A stretch of 64,000 bases of DNA, taken from positions 1 to 64,000 of the forward strand of contig CALDUY010000024.1 in NCBI GenBank assembly GCA_937923405.1, written 5' to 3'. Source of the DNA: an uncultured Gemmataceae bacterium. GTDB taxonomy: Bacteria; Planctomycetota; Planctomycetia; Gemmatales; Gemmataceae. Below the pieces are notes generated by a model. That model made no database searches. It saw only the letters and a list, made by a program, of their open reading frames with translations, and was not told the DNA's origin. Shown piece after piece: positions 1 through 8,700 of the stretch; position 1 is the first letter of the stretch, and the number at the start of each line of letters is the position of its first letter. The translations under genes and the position numbers were made by a program.

Positions 1-1
1 G

Positions 2-970
2 CGACTCCAGGTCGGCGATATGCCGCTAGACGTGGCGTTGGCTCAATCTGCTGGAGCGAAAAAACCTGTTGCGACTGGTAAGAGCGCGCCTGGCTTGGTC
101 GAGGAATTACAAAGTCTCGTGGGGAAGAAAATTTCCCACTACGAAATCAACATGGTGATCGGTAAGGGACGTACCAGCGTTGTTTTCCATGCTACGGACA
201 CCAAAGACAATTTCCCAGTCGCGCTGAAGGTGTTGAACAAAGAGTTTGCCAGCGACGAAGACGAAGTGCAGCGATTTATTCGTGCCATCAAAACCATGCT
301 GCCTTTGGAGCATCCTAACCTAGTCAAACTCTATGCAGCGGGAAAGACTGGAGAGTACTGCTGGGTTGCGATGGAATATATCGCTGGCGAAAACATGCAG
401 CAGGTGATCGATCGCATCGGAGTAGCCGGCATGCTCGACTGGCGTAAGGCGTTTCATGTGGGAGTTCATGTAGCCAGAGCGCTAGAGTATGTCCATGGCA
501 AATCGATTTTGCATCGTAACATCACCCCAACAAACATTCTCCTTGAGGCCACAAGCAAGACGATCAAACTCGGCGACCTGATGTTGGCCAAGGCGATGGA
601 AGGGATGATGCAAAAGCAGATTACCCGTCCTGGGGAGATTGTCGGCGATGTGGCGTACATGTCTCCAGAACGCACGCGCGGTCCGGAAGATGTGGATCAT
701 CGCTCGGACTTATATGCTCTGGGAGCTGCTCTGTATGCCCTTCTGACCGGGAAACCGCCGTTTGGAGGAACAACTCTGGTCGAGAAGATCAGTCGGATTC
801 GTCAAACCGAACCGGAAAAACCGACCAAATTCCAGATGTCGATTCCTGGGCAATTCGAGGCGATCGTGTTGAAACTGCTCGCTAAGCGTCCCGAGGATCG
901 TTATCAATCCGCCACAGTTTTGCTGACCGAGCTAATCCGGGTAGGCAAGTTCAATGGGGTGACGATTTAG
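2..970 (+). CDS. Ser/Thr protein kinase-like protein, probable pseudokinase (5' partial)
   Basis: The frame is open to the window edge, so the gene probably starts upstream; the first ATG is at 20. Counting from that ATG, a protein-kinase fold spans about residues 38-310. It has a glycine loop (IGKGRTSVV), the ATP-binding lysine in VALK (Lys70), a GExxWVAMEY hinge, and an MSPERTRG activation-segment end. Key catalytic residues are altered. HRDxKPxN reads HRNITPTN (Asn167 in place of the catalytic Asp, Thr in place of the Lys). DFG reads DLM (186-188). The usual helix-C Glu position reads Ala in FIRAIK. Such changes normally mean a scaffold or allosteric pseudokinase. It converges on a PP2C phosphatase gene, which hints at a shared signalling role, but the two are not co-transcribed. 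Confidence 0.85.
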   Translation, partial: RLQVGDMPLDVALAQSAGAKKPVATGKSAPGLVEELQSLVGKKISHYEINMVIGKGRTSVVFHATDTKDNFPVALKVLNKEFASDEDEVQRFIRAIKTMLPLEHPNLVKLYAAGKTGEYCWVAMEYIAGENMQQVIDRIGVAGMLDWRKAFHVGVHVARALEYVHGKSILHRNITPTNILLEATSKTIKLGDLMLAKAMEGMMQKQITRPGEIVGDVAYMSPERTRGPEDVDHRSDLYALGAALYALLTGKPPFGGTTLVEKISRIRQTEPEKPTKFQMSIPGQFEAIVLKLLAKRPEDRYQSATVLLTELIRVGKFNGVTI

Positions 971-972
971 AG

Positions 973-1132
973 CGCTGCTCAAGATGGTGTAGCAGCAGCG
1001 GGTATGAAGCACTTTCGCAGGCTGAAGCCTGCGGCCACCAGGGAATCGGAACTGGTAGTCGCAGGCTGAAGCCTGCGATCCACCTCACCACCTGCGATCC
1101 GTCTCACCACCTGCGACACGGGTCAGTAACAG
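973..1132. repeat. Dispersed palindromic (REP/MITE-like) element, copy A
   Basis: Two perfect 18-bp palindromes, CGCAGGCTGAAGCCTGCG, lie at 1016-1033 and 1060-1077. They are joined by a linker containing AACTGGTAGTCGCAG. Read along its length, the segment matches the reverse complement of copy B (14301-14459) almost end to end, and copy C (37328-37464) in the same orientation. It fills the gap between two convergent genes. Its left part also forms a hairpin (973-979 with 994-1000) that may serve as a terminator. Confidence 0.75.
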
Positions 1133-1138
1133 ATCCAA

Positions 1139-1876
1139 TCAAACCGGCTCAAACGCGACAACGACACAGGTTACGTTGTCGCGTGAGCCTCGCTGTAGGG
1201 CTAGTTCCACAAGATGATCCGCCCAAGTCTGTGGATCGGAAAACTGATTCACTCCTTGGATCAGGTCAGTGTGAGTGATGAATCCAGATAGCCCATCACT
1301 AGCCAGCACCAAACGATCACCAGCTTGCGGAGTAAACGGTCTGACCTCAGCGTCTTCCGTCATTTCAACACAACCCAGAAAGCGATACAGCACATTTCTC
1401 CAGGGACTGTTTTTGGCTTGATCGGGAGTGATGGTGCCGTTTCGAGCCAGAGCGTCGGCAACGGTATGATCCAGTGTAAGTTGTTCGACACGTTCCCCGC
1501 GGACCAGAAAAGCTGGGCTGTCGCCGACTCCGGCAACCCAAACTTGATCTTGTTTTTCGACCGCCATCACCGCCGTCGTTCCCATTCGCCGATTAGCACT
1601 TTGTGATTGTCCCTCTTGAAGAATCGCCTGATGAGCCTGACGCAGTGCCGAGCGCACCGCATCATCGACTTGGGAGTTCGAGGCGAGCTGATCGTGAATA
1701 ACACGAGGAATGATCTCAGCGGCCAGGCCACTGGCGCGTTCGCCTTGCTCCTGTCCGCCCATGCCATCGGCAACGAGGAAAATGTGCCGATTCGCATCGG
1801 CAAAGTAGGCATCCTCGTTGTTACTCCGCTTTCCCTGAGCCGAGCGACAGCCGACTCGGATCACATAATCTGCCAT
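1139..1876 (-). CDS. PP2C-family Ser/Thr protein phosphatase
   Basis: A stand-alone bacterial PP2C (PrpC/Stp type) phosphatase that removes phosphate from Ser/Thr residues using two metal ions. All the metal-binding signatures are in order: SNNEDAYF near the N-terminus, ADGMGGQEQGE, TTAVMAV, GVGDSPAFL, LTLDHTV, ASDGLSGF and RDNVTCVVV at the C-terminus. There is no membrane segment or extra domain. ATG at 1876 gives 245 residues beginning MADYVIRVG. An in-frame TTG at 1912 would add 12 residues but looks less likely. It converges on the pseudokinase gene. It is the natural counterpart of the many Hanks-type kinases in planctomycetes; its substrate is unknown. Confidence 0.93.
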   Translation of the reverse strand: MADYVIRVGCRSAQGKRSNNEDAYFADANRHIFLVADGMGGQEQGERASGLAAEIIPRVIHDQLASNSQVDDAVRSALRQAHQAILQEGQSQSANRRMGTTAVMAVEKQDQVWVAGVGDSPAFLVRGERVEQLTLDHTVADALARNGTITPDQAKNSPWRNVLYRFLGCVEMTEDAEVRPFTPQAGDRLVLASDGLSGFITHTDLIQGVNQFSDPQTWADHLVELALQRGSRDNVTCVVVAFEPV

Positions 1877-2072
1877 GGGAAAGGGCCTTTCGTTCAATCG
1901 AGGAGTCGACAATCCCGTTCTAGATCAGAAATCGGGATACCGAGAAATTTTAAGTCATTCTACACTCGAGATAATGGTGAATCCAGCGCGTGTGGATCAA
2001 ATCCAGGGCAAAAACAGCATCGGTTCAGGGATGTTCATTATTAGGTAGGATTATAACGGAGGTAGTAATTCG

Positions 2073-2780
2073 ATGGCTTGGCTCCGACATCGCCAGCGAC
2101 GCCCCGAATTGATGGATCAACCCGGACTCGATCCGTCCGAGCATCGTCGAGCCTTGCGAGCTTTGCAGAGGATCAATTGGCTCTCCGCCAGCGCGACTAG
2201 TTTGTTCGGTCCGCTGCGGAAGCTACCTCCAATTAGCGCGACCACACCTTTACGTATCTTAGATGTCGCTTCAGGTGGAGGAGATGTTCCCCTTCGAATA
2301 TGGCAGAAAGCAAAGCGACTCGGCTTGAATTGGCGCATTGTAGGCTGTGATCTCAGTCCGGTGGCCGTCGAGTATGCCCGTGAACAGGCCCAACGAATAC
2401 AAGCAGAGGTTGACTTTTTTCCATTGGATGTACTTCGTCAACCAATTGAAGGCGAGTTCGACGCGATTATCTGCTCATTGTTTCTTCATCATCTTGCGGA
2501 TCACGAGGTGATTACTTTGTTGCAAGCGATGCGACGAGTAAATCCTCGTCTGATCGCGATTAACGATCTGAATCGTTCGTGGTTGGGTTGGTGGGCAGCG
2601 CGCCTCGCTTCCCGTCTATTGACGACCTCATCTGTGGTGCATACGGACGGACCTATTTCCGTGGAAGGGGCGTTTACGCCTGATGAAGCAATGGAACTGG
2701 CGCGTCAAGCAGGATTAAACGGAGTGTCGGTACGTCGTTGCTGGCCTTTTCGTTGGCTACTCACATGGAGGGGAACGTGA
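2073..2780 (+). CDS. Class I SAM-dependent methyltransferase of the type III PKS operon
   Basis: A 235-residue Rossmann-fold methyltransferase. Motif I is RILDVASGGGDVP near residue 67, with a downstream acidic CDLSPVAVEYA strand and IICSLFLHHL for motif IV. The small-molecule methyltransferase family (UbiE-like) fits best. It is the first gene of an operon with an FAD oxidoreductase and a type III polyketide synthase, so its likely substrate is the polyketide product (O- or C-methylation). This is inferred from context only. The start ATG has a good ribosome-binding site, GGAGGT at 2058-2063. Its TGA overlaps the next gene's GTG start (GTGA, 2777-2780), suggesting translational coupling. Confidence 0.88.
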   Translation: MAWLRHRQRRPELMDQPGLDPSEHRRALRALQRINWLSASATSLFGPLRKLPPISATTPLRILDVASGGGDVPLRIWQKAKRLGLNWRIVGCDLSPVAVEYAREQAQRIQAEVDFFPLDVLRQPIEGEFDAIICSLFLHHLADHEVITLLQAMRRVNPRLIAINDLNRSWLGWWAARLASRLLTTSSVVHTDGPISVEGAFTPDEAMELARQAGLNGVSVRRCWPFRWLLTWRGT

Positions 2781-3934
2781 GCCTTGCACCGACATTAAGC
2801 CTCGATCAGGCAACGAAGCGAACTTGGCCTGTGTTGATCCTCGGAGCAGGTCCTGCCGGAGCACTGGCTGCACATGAGATTGCTCGCCGCGGCGTATCTG
2901 TACTGCTGGTCGATCGGTCGGCGTTTCCGCGAACCAAGGTATGCGGGTGTTGTCTCAATGGCGTAGCATTGGCCGTGCTAGCCGCGGTTGGACTGGAATC
3001 ACTGACAACACACCTGCACGCCATACCACTGCACGAGGTCTTGCTGCATGCTGGGCGACACACTGCGCAAATACGATTACCAAGCGGAGTAGCTCTGTCA
3101 CGAGAAGCGCTTGACACGGCTCTCATTCAGGCGGCGATTCATGCTGGCGCTGAGTTTTTACCAGGCACTCACGCGATCCCAAAAGGAGTGATGGGTAGCG
3201 AAACCTTGCGACAAATAAAACTTCGTCAGGAGAGTTATTCAGGAGAAGTGTCGACTTCCATCTTGCTCGACGCTACTGGCTTGACCAGTGCAGGAAGCAT
3301 GGGATGGCCCGGCTCACGAGTCGGAGCAGGAACGATATTGGATAAAGACGAGTCGTATTGTCCTCTTGGGCAGATTCACCTGCATTGTGGGAAGGGAGGC
3401 TATGTCGGCATAGTTCGACTGGAAGATGGCCGACTAGACGTAGCCTGTGCCTTCGAGGTACAAGCGATGCGACTCGCACATGGCCCTGCTAACCTCGCGA
3501 GGCGTATTCTGATGGAATGCGGCGTGAAAGTGCCGGACGGACTCGCTCACGCTCGCTGGAGAGGAACCCTTCCGTTGACGCGCGTCGCCAGAGAAATCGC
3601 CGGACACCGCTTGTTTGTTCTGGGGGATGCAGCAGGTTATGTCGAACCGTTTACTGGTGAAGGCATTGCTTGGGCTTTGACATCGGCTCTGGCCGTCGCG
3701 TCCTTGGCTTGTCAACCATGGTCGCCTAAGCTAGCACATCGTTGGCGACAGCGGCAACGATTCCTTCGACGAGGGCAGATTTTCTGTCAGGGGGTTGCTT
3801 GGTTGCTTCGCTATCCCGTCTGTAGTAAAGCGATGACCTTGGTATTGAGCCGTTGGCCTAAGCTCGCTGAGCCGATTGTACGCTCCCTCAATCACTCTCG
3901 GCTTTCTCTTTCCCCAGAGGTAATTGTTCGATGA
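2777..3934 (+). CDS. FAD-dependent oxidoreductase (geranylgeranyl reductase-like) of the type III PKS operon
   Basis: A flavoprotein of the p-hydroxybenzoate hydroxylase/geranylgeranyl-reductase superfamily. The dinucleotide-binding motif LGAGPAGALAAHEIARRG is at the N-terminus, followed by DRSAFPRTKVCG. The second FAD motif, GDAAGYVEPFTGEGIAWAL, lies near residue 290. Together with the neighbouring methyltransferase and type III PKS it probably hydroxylates or reduces the polyketide. The start is taken as GTG at 2777 because it overlaps the preceding stop and follows GGAGGGG; ATG at 2765 is the alternative. The stop overlaps the PKS start in an ATGA (3931-3934). Confidence 0.85.
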   Translation: MSLAPTLSLDQATKRTWPVLILGAGPAGALAAHEIARRGVSVLLVDRSAFPRTKVCGCCLNGVALAVLAAVGLESLTTHLHAIPLHEVLLHAGRHTAQIRLPSGVALSREALDTALIQAAIHAGAEFLPGTHAIPKGVMGSETLRQIKLRQESYSGEVSTSILLDATGLTSAGSMGWPGSRVGAGTILDKDESYCPLGQIHLHCGKGGYVGIVRLEDGRLDVACAFEVQAMRLAHGPANLARRILMECGVKVPDGLAHARWRGTLPLTRVAREIAGHRLFVLGDAAGYVEPFTGEGIAWALTSALAVASLACQPWSPKLAHRWRQRQRFLRRGQIFCQGVAWLLRYPVCSKAMTLVLSRWPKLAEPIVRSLNHSRLSLSPEVIVR

Positions 3935-5034
3935 GCCTGGCAATTCTCCGTATCGGCACTGCGGTACCCTCAACGGTAGTTAACCAAGAGGAAGCGCTTC
4001 AGGTTGCCCGTACTTTAGCTTGTCCTACTCAAGAACAAGATACTTGGCTGCCGGGCATGTATTCGGGAACGCTGATCGAACGTCGGCACTTGGTTTTTTC
4101 CCCAGAGTTAGTGCGAGATGTATTAGAAGGGACCACGCACTCTAGATCCGTGTTTCTGCCCAAATACGATCCAACGGATCGAGGTCCGACCACGGCACAA
4201 CGCATGCAACACTACCAGGAACTCGCTCCACCTTTGGCAGAACAAGCTTCGCGACAAGCCCTGGCAACCGGTGAACTGTGCCCGGGAGACATCACCCACT
4301 TGATCACCGTATCTTGCACCGGCTTTTTCGCTCCGGGAATCGATCGGATTTTGGTGTCGAGGTTGGGACTACCTGCGACGATCGAGCGTACTCATGTTGG
4401 GTACATGGGCTGTCATGGAGCGATCAACGGTTTGCGTGTAGCCAATGCCTTCGCACACGATCGCCGAGCGCGGATTTTGCTTTGTGCCGTCGAGACGTGC
4501 AGTCTGCACTATCATTACAGTTATAATCCCTCGAAAATGGTGGCAAATGCCATCTTTGCTGACGGTGCGGCCGCACTTTTAGGAGTTCCTCACGAGGCAG
4601 CTCCTAAAGAGGCCTGGCGCGTGCTAGCCACGGGTTCGACCTATCTTCCAGATTCCCAGCGAGCAATGACTTGGACAATTGGCGATCATGGTTTTGAGAT
4701 GACACTGTCAAAACATGTTCCCGAATTGATCGCCGCGTATCTCCGTCCTTGGCTAAACGCTTGGTTGGAAGAACAGGGCTATAGTCTGGATCAAATTGGA
4801 ACCTGGGGCATTCATCCAGGGGGACCGAAGATACTAACCGCCGTCGAGACCGCCCTAAGTTTGACTCCCGAGGAAACCCATATCTCACGCGAAGTGTTCG
4901 CAAAACATGGGAACATGTCATCTCCAACAGTGTTGTTCATTTTGCAACAAGTGCTTCAGCGAGATGCACCGCGCCCCTGTGTCTTATTGGGGTTTGGACC
5001 AGGACTAGTAGCAGAGGCGGCGTTACTGGCCTGA
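3931..5034 (+). CDS. Type III polyketide synthase (chalcone/stilbene synthase family)
   Basis: A 367-residue homodimer-type ketosynthase that extends an acyl-CoA starter with malonyl-CoA without an acyl carrier protein. The catalytic triad is visible: Cys161 in GYMGCHGAING, His295 in WGIHPGGPK and Asn328 in KHGNMSSPT. The characteristic VSCTGFFAPGID segment precedes it. Length and motif order are those of bacterial RppA/PKS-type enzymes, and starter and product cannot be read from the sequence. The ATG overlaps the stop of the FAD oxidoreductase by four bases, and the methyltransferase lies before that. The three genes therefore form one translationally coupled unit, likely making a methylated and oxidised pyrone, resorcinol or quinone. 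Confidence 0.93.
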   Translation: MSLAILRIGTAVPSTVVNQEEALQVARTLACPTQEQDTWLPGMYSGTLIERRHLVFSPELVRDVLEGTTHSRSVFLPKYDPTDRGPTTAQRMQHYQELAPPLAEQASRQALATGELCPGDITHLITVSCTGFFAPGIDRILVSRLGLPATIERTHVGYMGCHGAINGLRVANAFAHDRRARILLCAVETCSLHYHYSYNPSKMVANAIFADGAAALLGVPHEAAPKEAWRVLATGSTYLPDSQRAMTWTIGDHGFEMTLSKHVPELIAAYLRPWLNAWLEEQGYSLDQIGTWGIHPGGPKILTAVETALSLTPEETHISREVFAKHGNMSSPTVLFILQQVLQRDAPRPCVLLGFGPGLVAEAALLA

Positions 5035-5104
5035 TTCGCTCTTGCGATGAGGTGTGCTACAATGCCCATATGAAAATTCTCACTCATGGATATCGACCTC
5101 GCCG

Positions 5105-5680
5105 ATGGACGCCACCGCTGCCGCCACGTTGTTCGCTTGGTTAGACCGAGAAATCTGGCTGATCTCTGCAGTGGCAGACGGCCATCGCAACGGACTAATT
5201 GCCACCTCAGTGAGCCAGGAATCAATCGTTCCTGAACTACCTCGAGTTCTGGTGAGTCTGGCACGCCATCACTATACCACAGAACTTATTGAATCGAGTC
5301 ATCAATTCGCCCTCCATCTGCTCGGGGCTGACAATCTGGAACTGGTATGGAAATTCGGTCTGGAATCTGGACGAGAGCGAGACAAGTTTTCTGACCTTGA
5401 CGTTGGCACCACGATGACAGGTTGTCCATTGATTCGCGAGACGGTCGGTTGGCTGGACTGCAAGGTAGAGGCTCGGCTTGATGCAGGAGATCGGTTTATC
5501 TACGTCGCCGAGGTGTTACAGGGACAGGTGTTGAACTTCGCTCCGCCTTTGACCACTCGCCGCTTGATGGAACTTGCGCCAATCTCCCGATTAACTCAGT
5601 TACAACGCAGCCGTCATCATCAAAGCTATCAGGAAGCCGAGTTGATTCGCCTATGGCGCGAACAACGTCGTAACGGTTGA
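5105..5680 (+). CDS. Flavin-reductase-like / FMN-binding split-barrel protein
   Basis: About 191 residues resembling the flavin reductase domain family. An N-terminal strand, IWLISAVADGHRNGLIATSV, is followed by a PRVLVSLARHHYT segment and a late GDRFIYVAEVLQG strand, as in FMN-binding split barrels. It could supply reduced flavin or act as an FMN oxidoreductase. It follows the type III PKS in the same direction by about 70 bp and may be the fourth gene of that operon. The start is uncertain: ATG 5105 has no clear ribosome-binding site, and a GTG at 5054 in the same frame would add 17 residues. Confidence 0.75.
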   Translation: MDATAAATLFAWLDREIWLISAVADGHRNGLIATSVSQESIVPELPRVLVSLARHHYTTELIESSHQFALHLLGADNLELVWKFGLESGRERDKFSDLDVGTTMTGCPLIRETVGWLDCKVEARLDAGDRFIYVAEVLQGQVLNFAPPLTTRRLMELAPISRLTQLQRSRHHQSYQEAELIRLWREQRRNG

Positions 5681-5756
5681 CAGTCTCGCTCTTGCGCGAG
5701 AAACTACCGCAGCCTCAAGCCTGCCAACCTTAGCACATCGCCAGGAGATGTTACGC

Positions 5757-8700
5757 ATGATTCCCCGATCGATCAGCTCATTTTTCGCTCTGTTTATTCT
5801 TCTATTCGGGGTATTGATTTTTTCGAGACTTTCCGCGCAGCCACTGGAGGGCATCGAGGGAATCGTCACTTCGCTAAAGGGGCATCAAGAGCCGGTCTAT
5901 GCCGTTGCCTTCGCTCCCGGAGGCAAATATTTGGTCACAGGATCCGGTGATGCCACTGCAAAGGTTTGGGACTGGGCCACAGGGAACGTGTTAAAGACAT
6001 TCGCGGGTAAGAATGGGCACAAAGGGTTGATTCTGACCGCGGCAGTCGCCCCCAAGAGCAACCATTTTGCCACTGGCGGAGCGGATAACTTGGCGATGAT
6101 CTGGGACTTTCCTTCACCAGATCCCTTGCGCAATATTGCTGTTCCTTCAGAAGCTACCACTGTAGCTGTCACGCCTGATGGTGGGCGAGTAGTTGTTGGC
6201 AGTAAAGATGGCAAGCTGTATGGTTGGAAAACCGAGGACGGGCAAACTCTGTTCGATCTCTCGGGGCATCGTGGAACCGTCACAGGGCTGGCCTTCGCTC
6301 CCAACGGTACAGAGCTATCTTCCGTAGGCGAGGATGGGGTACTCCGACTCTGGCAAGTTAATGAGAAACGCCAACTCTCGGCATTCGCCGCGCATCCAGG
6401 CCCCATCACAGGAGTGATCTACCAAACCAACGGGGATCGAATTTATACAGCAGGCGCAGATAATACCGTGAGGATTTGGTTTCCCTCCAAGACAGGTAGC
6501 CGGTCCTTTCTCCAACCCCAAGCCGTAACCGCGATGAGTTTATCGCCAGATGGAGCGCATGTCTTCGCTGCCACTGGCAAAACAGCGCGGATGGTGGCCG
6601 TGGCGAACGGCACACAGGTTCGGGAATACTCCACTGGAGAACCTATAAGTTGCATCGCGGGAACCAACGGGGGGGCATGGATTGCGTCTGGTGCGGGAAA
6701 ATCCCTACATCTTTGGCAAATGAAAGATGGGCTACAGGTCATGCATCAACCCACACATGTCGGCGGTGTGACTGGTGTGGCCTTTCATCCTAACGGTACC
6801 CAGCTAGCGACGGTGGGTAAAGATGGCTGGCTACGTCTCTTCGCTATACCTGTAGTGCCAGCTCGTGTGGCGACGCATCCAGCTGCCGTGCCTGCCTCCA
6901 TACTGACCGAAGATGGATCACGTCTGGTGACCGCGTCTGCCGATCGGACCATTCGTTTTTTCAAACTGGACAATCTGAAATCTCCGGAACGGCAGTGGAA
7001 CGGGCAGCCCGCTTTGATCAATGCTCTGGCTAATGGAAGCGAAAATAAGACTCTGATTACTGGCAGTGATGATGGCCTTATTCGGCTATTGAAGATTGAA
7101 AAAGGGGAAATTGCTTCGCAGATTGGCGCACACGATGGCTCCATCACTAGCATTTTAAGAACAGGTGATCGACTTATCTCGTCCTCAATCGACGGCAGTG
7201 TGAAAGCTTGGTCGATACCAGAAGCCAGTCAGAGACAGCTGTTCTCCCATACTGGCGCTGTTACCTGTCTGGCCTTGTTGGCCGATGGCGAACGACTGCT
7301 TACCGGAGGCGAGGACAAACTGGTTCGTCTATGCAGTCCTCAAACCGGCCAAGTTGAGCGAACCTGGGCGGGGCCGACCTTGACTATCCACTGTGTAACG
7401 AGTAATCGCAAAGGCGATCGTGTGCTGGCGGGATCTGCTGATAAATCAATCTATATTTGGGAGCTAAGTAGTCCTAAACTAGTCAAAAAAATCGAAAATT
7501 TACCGGCTGCCGTTCATGCAGTCACTGTGACCGCAGACGACAAACAGGTGCTGGCCGGACTATCTGACGGTTCGCTGCGGCTGATCGATCTGGACTTGGG
7601 CAAAGAACTTCGCGGGATGGAGGGGCATAAGGGAACGCTCACCTGCGTAGCGTTGCTTCCCAAAGGCGACCAGGTTTTGACAGGTGGATTAGATGGCAAA
7701 ATTCTGCTACGTTCGCTCGCGGGAGGAGCGCCTTTACAGACGTGGATTCATGGCGCTGCTGTGCAATCTCTGGTCTTGAATCGAGACGGAACTCGTGTCG
7801 CGGTGGGAGGAGGAAAGCTCGTTAAGATTTACTTGGTCTCTGAGGGAAAAGTGGAACGAACGCTGAACCTTCCTACCGAGGTGACCAGCCTTGACTGGAA
7901 TGCGGAGCAAAATCGCCTGCTCATCGGTTGTGCAGATCATCGCGTTCGAGTGTTCGACGCCACAGGGCAACTGGAAGAGTTCTTCGTTCATGATGCCGCA
8001 GTGAATGGGGTACGGTTTTCCGCGGACAGTAAGCGAGTCTTCACCGCTTGCGCCGACAAAAACGCTCGGAGCTGGACGACGGCCCTGCTCTGGCAAGCTC
8101 GCTCTGAAAAAGCAGTTCGGCAAGCCATCGTCAGTCCGCGCGATAACCGTGTACTATCGGGCGGGGATGACGGCATAGTTCGCTTTTGGGATATAGCAGA
8201 GGGGAAAAATCTTGGTACTTTTCGCGCTCATTCCGGAGCGATAATGGCATTATCTCTGAATGCAGACGCCAGCCGACTTGCTACAGTAGGAGCAGACAAG
8301 TTTTTGCACATCTGGGATCTGTATCGTCCTCCAATCGAGAAGCCGCTCGTCTCCCGAACCTTGCCGGCAGAACCTATTTCCGTGAGTCTAGTGCCGAATG
8401 GAGCACGAGTTGCTGTCGGCATCCAAGCAGCAGGCCAAGAACGAGTTCTCCTCATTGATTCTTCGACTGGCAAAGACCTGCTTGAATTAGGTGAAAATGG
8501 CACGATGCCCGCGCGGACGCTTCAGTTTCTCGGTGATCAACGAACCTTGTTGGCCTCTGGGGGAGATAGTACAGCACGCTTGGTGGACGTGAACATTGTC
8601 ACAGCTTTCGAAGCACATCCTGGGGGATGCACTGGATTGGTCTTTCATGACAACGGTTCGCAAGTGCTTACAGCAGGCGTGGACAAATCGGTCAAGTTAT

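Noticed and set aside
5697..5730. Possible fourth copy of the palindromic element (GCAGCCTCAAGCCTGC)
   Set aside because: Only about 16 bases resemble the palindrome, with mismatches, and none of the linker or ends is present.
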